This document shows positions 46,841-55,953 of a DNA stretch of 64,000 nt, in pieces. The notes below the pieces were generated by a model that saw only the letters and a list, made by a program, of their open reading frames with translations, did not search any database and was not told the DNA's origin. The stretch lies in assembly GCA_945875975.1 (NCBI GenBank), contig CAMCMD010000001.1, positions 62,001 through 126,000 of the forward strand. Direction: 5' to 3'. A program made the translations under genes and the position numbers. The DNA comes from Rickettsia typhi. GTDB taxonomy: Bacteria > Pseudomonadota > Alphaproteobacteria > Rickettsiales > Rickettsiaceae. How positions within the stretch are numbered: position 1 is the stretch's first letter; every line of letters starts with the position of its first letter.

Positions 46841-47989
46841 TTATGACAATCTATATTTTCTAAAAAGATAGACATAGTAAATCAATAAACTGAACAATAC
46901 AAAACAAATAGAAATTAGAAAACCATTTTCACCCAATGTATCTTCGGCAGTATCGATCGTTATATAACCACAATAATATCCCGAGCAACATCCTAATAGG
47001 TATAACGAGATAGACGAAACAAGGTTAATTTCATCAAATTTCTTGGTTATCACAAACAAATTACCTACAACAATTATTGAAATCAGTAAACCAAATATAA
47101 ACCAACCAATCAACCCTAAAACTTTATGCTCTGCCCAATATTTCATTGTAACAAACAAACTAAATGATAACCCTATACAGCATATATTCACCATGTGAAT
47201 ATTTACTTTTTTTATGTATAATATCAGTAAACTAACAATAAAAACTATCAACGCGAGCATATAATGCCGAATACTACTATCTACAATAGTAAATAATTGG
47301 TCTGTAATTGAATAAATATCATATCCATCAATTACGACCATAAGTATATAAAACAAAGAAAATCCACAAATGATTTCTAGCTCCATATTTCTTACAACAC
47401 CAGAAAAATTGTAATCGGTTGTTTTTATTTTCTTCTTAAAAATGGGATAACTAAAATTAATTAAAACAAGAGTTCCTATCAAAATTACGTTAGCTATTAC
47501 TAAGCCTTTTAGCCCCTGACTTGTGATAATAAAAAATTTAATCTCATTAAGAAAGATAGATATGCTACTAGCCAAGCAAGTACAAATGAGCGTAAATTCA
47601 CTACTAAGCTTAGTGTCACAAAGAATATACAAAAAAATCGTACTACCTACTACCGTGTAACTTGCAGAATACAAAGAAAAATAAAAGAAGTTTGTTTGAC
47701 TAGTAATATCACCGGAACTAATCACAATAATGCTAAGAAAATACAAAACAGCTGCTAATATCATACCTACCTTCAAAGAAATGACTGTAGAGAACATAAG
47801 TAAAAAAATTGCCGCCGCGATATATCCTAAGATCTTATAGTATTCTATTTGGTCATATTCGGTAAAAGATATTTCGTAATTACCCAGGTGCGATGTTAAA
47901 AATGTTTCATTTGTAGCGAGTATCACAAAATATACAACAACACAGGAAAAGTAAGTAAAAAAAGCAGGCATCCTATTGTTCTTTGTCAT
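46841..47989 (-). CDS. MFS-like integral membrane protein of unknown substrate
   Basis: Protein of 382 residues with about 11-12 closely spaced hydrophobic helices and short loops, sparing charged residues except in loops (for example KKKIKTTDYN between helices 6 and 7). The architecture, 6+6 around a central loop, resembles a major facilitator, but I see no family motif such as GxLADRxGRR. It lacks a Shine-Dalgarno of note. The gene shares its strand with phaC, 53 bases apart. A transporter of unknown specificity is the most that can be said. Confidence 0.65.
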   Translation of the reverse strand: MTKNNRMPAFFTYFSCVVVYFVILATNETFLTSHLGNYEISFTEYDQIEYYKILGYIAAAIFLLMFSTVISLKVGMILAAVLYFLSIIVISSGDITSQTNFFYFSLYSASYTVVGSTIFLYILCDTKLSSEFTLICTCLASSISIFLNEIKFFIITSQGLKGLVIANVILIGTLVLINFSYPIFKKKIKTTDYNFSGVVRNMELEIICGFSLFYILMVVIDGYDIYSITDQLFTIVDSSIRHYMLALIVFIVSLLILYIKKVNIHMVNICCIGLSFSLFVTMKYWAEHKVLGLIGWFIFGLLISIIVVGNLFVITKKFDEINLVSSISLYLLGCCSGYYCGYITIDTAEDTLGENGFLISICFVLFSLLIYYVYLFRKYRLS

Positions 47990-48218
47990 AAATATTGTTT
48001 GCTAATCGCCTATTGTTGGTATATAAATTTTACTAGTCAAAGGCAACAGATTTGCATCGTTTCCAATTAAGTAGGAAAAATATTTAGTTGCAACTAATGA
48101 GCGTAAATCTAATAGCAGAATAAATAAAGCGAATGAATATGATTAATATGTAATTTCTCGTTTTACGATGTATGTTTGCCTGACTTTAAAGTAAATAAAT
48201 ATATTTATATGAGAAAGT

Positions 48219-50309
48219 ATGAGCAAAAAAATAATAGTAGACGCAAACTTCCCGTCAGAAACACGGGTGGTTTTGCTGGACAAAAACAACAATATTGAGA
48301 ATTTAGAATTTAGTTCGACTAATAAAAAACAAATTAAAGGAAATATCTATCTAGCAAAAATAACAAGAATAGAGCCGTCTCTTCAAGCAGCTTTCGTCGA
48401 TTATGGCAACGAAAAAGGTGCATTTTTACCATTTAGCGAGATACATCCAGACTACTATCAAACTTTATCTACTGACAAAAAAATTAATACTCTAGCTGGT
48501 AATGAGTTAAGTTCTGCAGAGATTACATCAGAAGATTTGGCCGAAAAAAGTGCTAACACAAAATTCCATGAACTAATTGATAATGATGATGTTGATATCA
48601 GTACTATTGAAAAAATGATTGATGAAAAACTTCAATCAGATTTTAATATCGATGCTGAAGATGATGAAATTGAGAGTATTTCTAGAGATAATGAAGAATC
48701 TCAACATAGACATTACAAGATCCAAGAAGTACTAAAGAAAGGGCAAATATTACTTATCCAAGCTACAAAAGAAGAGCGTGGCAATAAAGGTGCGTCGATG
48801 ACAACTTTTATCTCTCTTGCTGGTAAATATTGCGTTCTAATGCCTAACAAACCCTCGCAAAATGGTATTTCAAGAAAAATCTCTAATGCGGAAGAGCGGA
48901 AAAGATTAAAAAAGATTATCAATGATTTAGTTTCAAAAACGGAGAATAAATCTTTTAGTGTTATCGCTAGAACAGCCGGCGCAGGTCATACCACTTTAGA
49001 AATAAAGAAAGATTATGATTATTTAGCCAAACTATGGAACAAAATTCGCGAGACAACTCTACAGTCACAAGCTCCCTGCTTTATTCATCAAGAGGATGGG
49101 ATAATTCTGAAAACCATCCGCGATATGTTTGATCGCAATGTAAAAGAAATTATTGTTCAAGGAAAACAAGCCTATACTTCTTGTATAAAATTCATGAACG
49201 ACATTCTTCCTCATGAAGTAAAAAGTGTAAAAGAGTATAAAAGTAAAACTCCTATATTTACCAAATTTGGTATAGAGGATCAATTAATAAAGCTTTATCA
49301 GCCAGTAGTTTATTTACCATCCGGGGGTTACATAGTAATAAACCCAACAGAAGCTTTGGTTTCAATTGACGTTAATTCTGGCAAATCCACTAGTGAACGT
49401 AATGTAGAAGAAATGGCACTAAAGACTAACCTTGAAGCTGCAAAAGAGATTTCTCGGCAGGCAAGGCTTAGAGATCTTTCTGGTTTGCTAATAATTGACT
49501 TTATTGACTTAAATGAAAATAAAAATAAGAAAATCTTAGAACGATCACTCTGGGAGTATTTTAGTAAAGATAAAGCCAGAATCCAAACATCTCACATCAG
49601 CGCTTTCGGTCTACTAGAAATGTCAAGACAGCGTCTGAGGCCATCATTTTTAGAAATGAACTCTAACATATGTTCTCATTGTAGTGGAAAAGGTGTAGTC
49701 AGAGCGGATGAATCAAATGCTATGCTGATACTTAGAACTATCGAGAACGAAATTTTTAATAGCTCTTATGATGTGGTAAACGTTTTTGGCATTGCATCGT
49801 CAGTTATTTATTTGCTAAATAATAAGCGGGCTGAAATTTCTTTTGTTGAAAATAAATATAATATCAAACTGAATTTCTGCATTGACAAAGATGCAACATC
49901 TGACAGTTACTCAATAGAAAAGGTAAAGCTTTCAGATAAATATAAAGCTTTAGATTTAGATGATGCACCTGTTCTACAAGATACATCAGAAATTTACAAT
50001 GAATTCTCTGATAACAGCAAGTCTACACAAAACAAGACCAAACAGAAAATAGAAAGAATTGCGAATGTTTCTACTAGCACTAAAACTGAAGCAAAAGCAG
50101 AAGCTATAGAAATAGCAAACGAAGATCAGCCTGACGCTCAAGAAAAAAGTGCAACAAAAAAACGTAGGCAAAATCGTAATAGAAAAAGAATTGCTAAAAA
50201 ATCAAATACACAAAGCGCAAATAACAGCACTCCGGTTTCAACACCAGAACTACCTAATGATGACGCTAGTCCTGTAATTAAAGATTCGGTTGAAAAACCT
50301 GTAAGTTAA
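48219..50309 (+). CDS. rne: Ribonuclease E/G family endoribonuclease
   Basis: Protein of 696 residues. The N-terminal S1 domain (KGNIYLAKITRIEPSLQAAFVDYG) is interrupted at about 78-165 by an acidic insert, as usual in alphaproteobacterial RNase E. The catalytic domain has Asp384 in SIDVNSGKST and Asp427 in LLIIDFIDL, and the zinc-link cysteines in NICSHCSGKG (485, 488). The tail (about 560-696) is basic and low-complexity, shorter than the E. coli scaffold, with an RRQNRNRKR cluster for RNA binding. It starts bulk mRNA decay and processes rRNA and tRNA. lptE and holA follow within 20 bases. Confidence 0.94.
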   Translation: MSKKIIVDANFPSETRVVLLDKNNNIENLEFSSTNKKQIKGNIYLAKITRIEPSLQAAFVDYGNEKGAFLPFSEIHPDYYQTLSTDKKINTLAGNELSSAEITSEDLAEKSANTKFHELIDNDDVDISTIEKMIDEKLQSDFNIDAEDDEIESISRDNEESQHRHYKIQEVLKKGQILLIQATKEERGNKGASMTTFISLAGKYCVLMPNKPSQNGISRKISNAEERKRLKKIINDLVSKTENKSFSVIARTAGAGHTTLEIKKDYDYLAKLWNKIRETTLQSQAPCFIHQEDGIILKTIRDMFDRNVKEIIVQGKQAYTSCIKFMNDILPHEVKSVKEYKSKTPIFTKFGIEDQLIKLYQPVVYLPSGGYIVINPTEALVSIDVNSGKSTSERNVEEMALKTNLEAAKEISRQARLRDLSGLLIIDFIDLNENKNKKILERSLWEYFSKDKARIQTSHISAFGLLEMSRQRLRPSFLEMNSNICSHCSGKGVVRADESNAMLILRTIENEIFNSSYDVVNVFGIASSVIYLLNNKRAEISFVENKYNIKLNFCIDKDATSDSYSIEKVKLSDKYKALDLDDAPVLQDTSEIYNEFSDNSKSTQNKTKQKIERIANVSTSTKTEAKAEAIEIANEDQPDAQEKSATKKRRQNRNRKRIAKKSNTQSANNSTPVSTPELPNDDASPVIKDSVEKPVS

Positions 50310-50328
50310 TATAAATAGCGGGAATAAG

Positions 50329-50820
50329 ATGCAAATTTTTCATTCTATTCTAGTAGTTGCTACACTATTCCTGCTGATCTCTTGCGGCTTCAAGCCAATT
50401 TATAAAACAACAAATAACAAGACTTATGAACTTTTGCAAGAAATAGAGCTAGCTCAACCATCTACAATAGAAGGAGCTGAATTTTATAATCAACTTAAGA
50501 ACATTATCCCGCCTTCTCTACCAGCAAAGTATATTTTAGAAACCAAGTTAAATTTTTCTCAAGATTTTAGTATAATAGAGAAAAACTCTGATGCGCTTAG
50601 AGAGATCATTACATTAAAAGTTTCTTATATACTAAAAGAAAAGATAAATGATAAAATTATTACCTTAGGGAAATTCATACGATTATCCTCTTATAATACA
50701 AGCTTTTCTACATATACAAATTTAACCCAAAATCAACAATCTCTTATGCATTTAGCGATAATATCAGCCGAAGAAGTTAGAAATAGAATTATTCTTTATA
50801 TTGAAAATAGTCAAAAATGA
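50329..50820 (+). CDS. lptE: LPS-assembly lipoprotein LptE-like
   Basis: Protein of 163 residues with a lipoprotein signal ending LISCGFKPIYK: CGFxPxY directly after the lipidated cysteine is the LptE signature. The small mixed alpha/beta body fits LptE, which plugs the LptD barrel and delivers LPS to the outer membrane. The lptE-holA order, here with a 4-base overlap (50817-50820), is widespread in proteobacteria and strengthens the call. It follows rne by 19 bases. An LptM-like lipoprotein is at 23.3 kb. Confidence 0.85.
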   Translation: MQIFHSILVVATLFLLISCGFKPIYKTTNNKTYELLQEIELAQPSTIEGAEFYNQLKNIIPPSLPAKYILETKLNFSQDFSIIEKNSDALREIITLKVSYILKEKINDKIITLGKFIRLSSYNTSFSTYTNLTQNQQSLMHLAIISAEEVRNRIILYIENSQK

Positions 50821-51809
50821 AATTTTTTACAACTGCATTAGCCCAGCTAATTCGCCAAATTGAAAGTGGAGAAATTAAAGCGCTAGTAATGCATGGACCA
50901 AACCAGGGTTTTATTTCTTCTTCTTTAGCTCTGATAGAAAAGAAGCTCTCATTAGCTGTATCGAATTATTCTGCAAAAGATCTCTCCCCTAGTAAGCTAG
51001 CGATGATAGCAAATAGCAAAAACTTTTTTGCTCAAAAGGAAATTATTAAAATTACCAACATCTCCAATACTATCACCAAGGAAATGAAAGAACTCTTATC
51101 TACAGGTGATTTTTACCACTTCGTGTGCTTCATTGCTCACGATTCGCTGCCTACAAGCGGCTTACGTAAGTTTTTTGAAGAACAAAAGCATTTGGCAATC
51201 CTAGCTTGTTATTTCGACAATGAGCAAACCATAGCAAAGCTTATTCTGGAACAATGCAGAAATAGACAAAAACAAATCGACGAAGACGCCCTATTCTATC
51301 TTAAGTCTCATTTAAAAGGTGACCATCAAATAATAAAATCTGAACTAGAGAAACTTTTTCATTATACACATGATAAAGCAACTATTACCAAAGAAGATAT
51401 ACTTCTATCCTTAAGTCAGGATTTTGTAGCTAGCGGCGATGATATGTGTGTGTATTTCAGTAAAAAAGAGCCTTTAAAACTCCTGAAAGAAATTAATAAA
51501 CTAAAACACCAAGGGATAAATGAGGTGCTCATGATTAGAGCTTTACTAAGATATTTTTTCAATGTGTACGCAGTAACTTCAAGAGTTGAAGATGGTGAAA
51601 ATATAGACAAAGCTATTAAATCGATATCTCCTCCCATTTTTTTTAAATATGTTGATGACTTTAAACAAGTAGTGCGTATATACAGCTCAATTGATGCTAT
51701 TAGGTATATAAATACTCTCCAAAACGCTGAGATTAGTTATAAACAAAACTCTAGTGGCTTTGATTTATTCTCTGTTTATACAATATTACAAGAAGGAAGC
51801 AGTTTATAA
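50817..51809 (+). CDS. holA: DNA polymerase III delta subunit
   Basis: Protein of 330 residues, normal for HolA. The N-terminal RecA-like domain begins at ALVMHGPNQGFISSSLA, a degenerate Walker A as expected for delta, and LKGDHQIIKSELEKLFHY matches the conserved helix with GDxxxxxxELEKL. It opens the beta clamp in the clamp loader; holB at 9.4 kb is its partner. Translation is coupled to lptE by a 4-base overlap. Confidence 0.88.
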   Translation: MKFFTTALAQLIRQIESGEIKALVMHGPNQGFISSSLALIEKKLSLAVSNYSAKDLSPSKLAMIANSKNFFAQKEIIKITNISNTITKEMKELLSTGDFYHFVCFIAHDSLPTSGLRKFFEEQKHLAILACYFDNEQTIAKLILEQCRNRQKQIDEDALFYLKSHLKGDHQIIKSELEKLFHYTHDKATITKEDILLSLSQDFVASGDDMCVYFSKKEPLKLLKEINKLKHQGINEVLMIRALLRYFFNVYAVTSRVEDGENIDKAIKSISPPIFFKYVDDFKQVVRIYSSIDAIRYINTLQNAEISYKQNSSGFDLFSVYTILQEGSSL

Positions 51810-51832
51810 AATAAAACGCCCCTATTAGCCTT

Positions 51833-51939
51833 TATAGTTAATTGATATGAACTTGCGTGCGTCGTTGCTCGTCACTCGCCTATTATCGATAGGCTTCGTA
51901 TCCTCGCGCCTGGCATCAAATGCATCTGAATTAACTATA
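51833..51939. repeat. Palindromic repeat family A, copy 2 (107 bp)
   Basis: Same 107-base unit as 30490-30596, in the same orientation, with 5 differences by eye. Inverted ends TATAGTTAATT/AATTAACTATA and the central GCCTAT...ATAGGC are kept. It lies between convergent holA and hpf, where it may act as a terminator. Confidence 0.85.
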
Positions 51940-51949
51940 GCTTAAATTA

Positions 51950-52519
51950 CTATTTAGTATCTACCCAAGAAATGTTTCCATCTTTTCTATAATAAACAAC
52001 ATTCACTCTTCCTGTTTTTACATTCTCAAATAACAAAGCTGGTAGATTTTCTAAATCCATTTTCATGACAGCCTCTCCCACAGAAAGAGATAAAATCTTC
52101 GCTGGTTTTTCAGCCACTATTGCAGGGTTATCAACATTAAATTCTTCTTCACCTGAATGCTCAGAAGAAATTATATATTTGACAGCTTCGGAAGTTATTT
52201 CAGAAACTTTTACACGATTACTGTGACTATTTAATTTGGACTTATAACGTCTAAGCTGTTTTTCAAGCTTAGTAAGCGCAACATCGAACGAATTGTATAT
52301 TTCATCAGAAGCACAATTACTTTTCATAATCATGTGTCTTCCTGAACCTTCATTAACCACTATATCACAAGCAAATTCACGCCCGTGTTTAGAAAAATGT
52401 ACATGCCCACTTTGAGCTTCTATAGAGTATTTTTTTACTACAGCAGATATTCTTTCAATTACATATTCCTGAATTGAACTACCAATAGAAATGTGTTGCC
52501 CTGATACTTGTATATGCAT
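51950..52519 (-). CDS. hpf: Ribosome hibernation promoting factor, long form
   Basis: Protein of 189 residues. The N-terminal HPF/RaiA fold (about 1-100) begins MHIQVSGQHISIGSSIQEYV, and the C-terminal domain (about 135-189) has SVGEAVMKMDLENLPALLFENVKTGRVNVVYYRKDG, the dimerising tail that makes 100S ribosomes in bacteria with the long form. A single long factor is the usual alphaproteobacterial pattern. A Shine-Dalgarno GGAGATAA precedes the ATG. Confidence 0.92.
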   Translation of the reverse strand: MHIQVSGQHISIGSSIQEYVIERISAVVKKYSIEAQSGHVHFSKHGREFACDIVVNEGSGRHMIMKSNCASDEIYNSFDVALTKLEKQLRRYKSKLNSHSNRVKVSEITSEAVKYIISSEHSGEEEFNVDNPAIVAEKPAKILSLSVGEAVMKMDLENLPALLFENVKTGRVNVVYYRKDGNISWVDTK

Positions 52520-52656
52520 AATTTATCTCCAATTTGTAATTCAATATAATAAAGCCTCTCTTAACTTAAGTAGTATATAACTAAAAGAAATTCAAGGATA
52601 GAAATAAAATCCCCTTCACTGTTTGACGTAATATGTGATTATTTTAATAAAAAATA

Positions 52657-52968
52657 TTAAGCTACTTTTAGTTCATTACATTTATTATTTAAACGGTTTA
52701 ATCTAATAATCTTTTTAGCTATTTTAATAACATAACATGGTTCAATGTTAGCTCTGAAACAAGCTTCTTGAAAATCTTTAGATTCTTCAAAAAGCCAAGC
52801 TTTAGCATCTAACTCTATTTTCTTTGCACAAGAGTCTTCAGATATATTGGAAGCATCTATAATTGCTTGTATTATTATTGACTTATACAATCTTACTTCA
52901 GGATTTAAATTATAATCTTTCATTCTTTCAAATGGGGCTTGAAATTTTACTACATTATACTTGTTCAT
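52657..52968 (-). CDS. Small protein of unknown function, phage-like helical type
   Basis: Protein of 103 residues, mostly helical and soluble. The block DAKAWLFEESKDFQEACFRANIEPCYVIKIAKKII resembles a pattern seen in small phage-borne proteins of proteobacteria (aromatic tryptophan, then DF...C..A...P..V), remembered loosely and not searched. It lies 140 bases from hpf, in a gene-poor stretch before the GTA genes. A good Shine-Dalgarno (AGAGGTAGGA) precedes the ATG, supporting reality. Function is unknown. Confidence 0.6.
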   Translation of the reverse strand: MNKYNVVKFQAPFERMKDYNLNPEVRLYKSIIIQAIIDASNISEDSCAKKIELDAKAWLFEESKDFQEACFRANIEPCYVIKIAKKIIRLNRLNNKCNELKVA

Positions 52969-53522
52969 TTTATCCTACCTCTTTTAAAAATTTTGCTATA
53001 ATTAAAATATTACAAAAATACAACCTATGGCTTAATATAATAACTTTTTTCTCACTGCTTAAGTAAATACTGCAACAAACTGCTATTATTTAGAAATACG
53101 ACCAATATCAGTAACTTATTACCCATTATTGTATAAAATCAATGAATTTATATTGAGGTGTTGCAAAAGCTTAGTTGCTGTTTGTTAATAATCAGAATAG
53201 TTGATAAATTATGGATTTCATTTGTAGTTAAAGTCTAATTTTTTATAACTTCTCTTGAGAAAAAGCCAAAAATTAATTAGCGATCAACTGTTACACCGTA
53301 TAATAATCTCTCTTTTTATAGCATTTGTTACAGATAAAATGGTTGTTTAGTACCCTGGTGTATTTTCGTTTTTATTTAGAAGTAAAATAACAACCTTGGA
53401 TTTAAAAAACTTGATATAAAATCGTAGATATTTTATACTCAACTTAGAAACACCTAAGCAAGTTGGTAACTTTGTTGAAGTTAATACAGAAAGAACTAAA
53501 CTAAAAATCAGGGGTAATTATT
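52969..53522. other. Gene-free stretch (554 bp) ahead of the broken hsp20
   Basis: No gene is seen on either strand. It contains a possible promoter for the hsp20 remnant and an imperfect inverted repeat near 53234-53281 (CTAATTTTT ... AAAAATTAATTAG around TTCTCTTGAGAA). Otherwise it is plain AT-rich sequence. Confidence 0.5.
53411..53439 (+). promoter_or_regulatory. Candidate promoter of the hsp20 remnant
   Basis: TTGATA (53411-53416), 17-base spacer and TATACT (53434-53439), about 83 bases before the ATG. Sequence match only; it may no longer drive a working gene. Confidence 0.35.
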
Positions 53523-53880
53523 ATGGCATCTCACTTATCAAATATCAAATCAAGATTTGAACCTACAAATAGAAAATATTATGATATAGATAGATTTTTC
53601 GACAGTCTTTTTAACAATTTCAATATCTCGTCCTCTTCAGCACGCTCACAAGATACAACCCTACCACCACGAATTGATGTAACCGAAACAAGTTAATGAG
53701 TATTGTATAGATATAGACCTACCAGGTCTTGCTCTGTCTGATATAGAAGCTAGAATTGATGATAATATTTTGACCATAAAAGGTAAAAAAGAAGAAAATT
53801 TAGAATAAGAAGAAGAAACTTCTAAAAGAATTGAAATAAAAAGCTAGGGTTATTTTATAAAATTATCCAACTATATTCTT
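53523..53880 (+). pseudogene. Broken small heat-shock protein (Hsp20/IbpA family)
   Basis: The ATG at 53523 opens 57 codons, MASHLSNIKSRFEPTNRK ... PPRIDVTETS, ending TAA at 53694-53696. Skipping one base, the alpha-crystallin domain continues NEYCIDIDLPGLALSDIEARIDDNILTIKGKKEENLE, stopping at TAA 53806-53808. Beyond that, traces such as RIEIKS and GYFIKLSNYI sit between more stops. The pieces align in order with the Hsp20 family, with a single-base insertion and at least two nonsense codons, so this is a decayed chaperone gene. The end coordinate is approximate. Confidence 0.82.
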
Positions 53881-53949
53881 CTTTTTAAAAGTGATTGTCC
53901 TCTGAGTCAGCGCTTTTCTTAGGATTGATTAGATGAAAGTGGGAAAGCC

Positions 53950-54438
53950 CTAGGTAGTTCTGCGCCTACTAGGGTTGTTAAGCTTATTATTGTACCTAAC
54001 TTTATTGGGCTCTTTTTTAACATAGTCCTTAGAGGATAGGTAAGAAACAATAGTAATGCACGAAAAGCCACATAAAGCAAATAACGCCCCAATTAATGTA
54101 CTTCCCAAAGTAACTAGTATAATCACTGCCAAAGATATGATCGCTACAAGAACCAAGCCAAACATTTTACCCAATTTTGTAGCTCTATCCTGTTCCTCTA
54201 TTTCCAAAAGGTCTCTAGAGTGCCTATGATTTTGCTCGAGCTGAGCCATGTCCAACAACCTCTGTAATGTCCCAGGATAAAGCTCTTCATACTGCTCTAT
54301 CATTTCAATGGGAGGAAGAACATGCCTATATTTCTTACGAATTAAGTTAGCATCGCTTTGATGAAAATTTACAACTCTACTATATCCCTTGTTTAAGCGA
54401 TTATTATCAAAAAATTTTTTACTTTCTTTCATGGTCAA
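53950..54438 (-). CDS. DUF2335-family membrane protein
   Basis: Protein of 162 residues. The segment HVLPPIEMIEQYEELYPGTLQRLLDMAQLEQNHRHSRD matches the DUF2335 pattern (PPPEMLxxYExxxPGxAxxIxxMAExxxxHR), followed by two adjacent membrane helices (about 95-115 and 118-138) and a basic tail. DUF2335 proteins are small and uncharacterised, often found near mobile or phage genes. Here it adjoins the GTA cluster. It is a soluble-head, membrane-tail arrangement; no function is known. Confidence 0.8.
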   Translation of the reverse strand: MTMKESKKFFDNNRLNKGYSRVVNFHQSDANLIRKKYRHVLPPIEMIEQYEELYPGTLQRLLDMAQLEQNHRHSRDLLEIEEQDRATKLGKMFGLVLVAIISLAVIILVTLGSTLIGALFALCGFSCITIVSYLSSKDYVKKEPNKVRYNNKLNNPSRRRTT

Positions 54439-54595
54439 TCTTCATCTTTTTATATGAACTACTAATGTCTTGGCTAATTTTGATAAAGTATTCTGAAATA
54501 TCAACTGTGTTAATATATTTTGTGGATACCTGCCCCCACCTAAATACACTTAAAAAACCAGATAAAAAATGCTTCAACATTAGTAAATTCTGTTA

Positions 54596-55357
54596 TCAAT
54601 TTTCTATAATATTAGAATCCGGAATGACCGGTTCGCCTCTAAAATTTACTGCATTATTAAAAGAATAGCAACAAGTTCTATAGTTTTTATCGCACCCAGG
54701 AATTAAAGTGATTAATTTATGATTTGTAAAATCAAACTCTGTGTCTAAATCAATTTCAATATTGTTCCCGTGGTGGGATAATATTTTGAACTCATATTTA
54801 TTACCCCCTTGACCAACCGCTAGCAACGTACCATTCTTAAAATATCCATTATCAAATCCTTGAAGAATACAACTAAGCACATTACCAACAAAATCAGTAA
54901 CTTCAGTCTTTATAGCATATTTTTCTATTGAGATTTTGCACCTACTATCGCCAAAATTTGCTCTACATGTTTTACTGAACATTTGCAAAAGTGACTGATT
55001 ATACTTAACCACTTCTGACTCACCCAATATTTCAAATTCTAAATCTTTACTTGTATATTGTGTACAAAAATAACTTATAAAATGCACGAGATTTCCAGAG
55101 TCCAAATAAGATATTTTAACTAATGCTCCTGCTAAATTATCTCCTTTTTCAATACCATCCTGCTCAAAAATTCCCCTAATGTGAACTTGATTCTGGGCAG
55201 ATTCATTGAACTGGCCGGATACAAGATTTAATCCAGAATTTGGTACATAGTATATATTGTCTATTCTATAAGAAACTGATGATGAGGTTAGATGAAAATT
55301 TTTACCATTTTTGCATTTTATATCGAACATATAAATTAAATCTTCGTTTAAGTTCAT
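54596..55357 (-). CDS. GTA/phage tail protein, DUF2163 type (like RcGTA gp13)
   Basis: Protein of 253 residues. The C-terminal part has LIPGCDKNYRTCCYSFNNAVNFRGEPVIP, matching the PGCD...C..FxNxxNFRGxPxxPG end of phage BR0599/DUF2163 proteins, the hub-region protein of the Rhodobacter gene transfer agent. The earlier cysteine pair (KTCRANFGDSRCK) also fits. It overlaps the preceding DUF2460 gene by 4 bases (55354-55357). The next expected genes, gp14 peptidase and gp15 fibre, are absent here: the downstream neighbour is the DUF2335 gene. Confidence 0.83.
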   Translation of the reverse strand: MNLNEDLIYMFDIKCKNGKNFHLTSSSVSYRIDNIYYVPNSGLNLVSGQFNESAQNQVHIRGIFEQDGIEKGDNLAGALVKISYLDSGNLVHFISYFCTQYTSKDLEFEILGESEVVKYNQSLLQMFSKTCRANFGDSRCKISIEKYAIKTEVTDFVGNVLSCILQGFDNGYFKNGTLLAVGQGGNKYEFKILSHHGNNIEIDLDTEFDFTNHKLITLIPGCDKNYRTCCYSFNNAVNFRGEPVIPDSNIIEN

Positions 55358-55951
55358 TCTAATACCTCAATCAATTCAGCCTTGTCTAAACTTATTGTTC
55401 CATCTTGATTAAAACTATACTCGAAATTATCATTAGCAAATCGTACTGGGACATCAAATTCAAAACTAGCGACCAACTCAACATAAGTTGGAATTGCCTT
55501 GGGAAACTGTATAATACCGGTATATGGATCTATATGCTGCGGGACAATTTCTTCATTATTTTGCCAAAGTTTTAAAGTATTAATTTTAGGTTTTGTTATA
55601 TTGCGCAAGTTAAGGAGTAAAATCATCATGATATAGTTTTTTCAATTGAAATTTTGTCTCAATATCATTGCCAGTAGCAATAACCTGCTTATCAACTGTA
55701 AAATCAAAATAATCTTTCAACCGAAAAGAAAATCTCTTGCCCGCCCTTGCAATAAAAAAGCTATTAAAAGCATCAAACTGAAGCTGCGATAGCCTACACC
55801 CTTTTAAAAGATAACGTCTACGAGCTATTTTACTATCCGATGACCTAGCCTCTCGACCTGACATGGAGGTGACACATGATGTAGTAAATTCTGAGACACC
55901 TACGGCAAATATCTCTATATATTTGGGTAAGTTTACGTTATGAAAATTCAT
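55354..55951 (-). pseudogene. GTA/phage tail protein, DUF2460 type (like RcGTA gp12), split by a frameshift
   Basis: Two adjoining pieces together cover one DUF2460 protein. The first (55951-55610, 113 residues) has FAVGVSEFTTS, RRRYLLKGCRLSQLQFDAFNSFFIARAGK and FRLKDYFDF. The second, in another frame (55629-55354, 91 residues), continues NITKPKINTLKLW, IIQFPKAIPTYVELVASFEFDVPVRFANDN. Join the frames near 55620 and the usual length of about 200 residues is restored. A one-base change near a TTTT run is the likely cause; a programmed shift or a sequencing error cannot be excluded. It precedes the DUF2163 gene. Confidence 0.8.
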
Positions 55952-55953
55952 TG

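Noticed and set aside
53234..53281. Imperfect inverted repeat before the hsp20 remnant as a third repeat family
   Set aside because: The arms match only at the ends and centre and no second copy was seen in the window.
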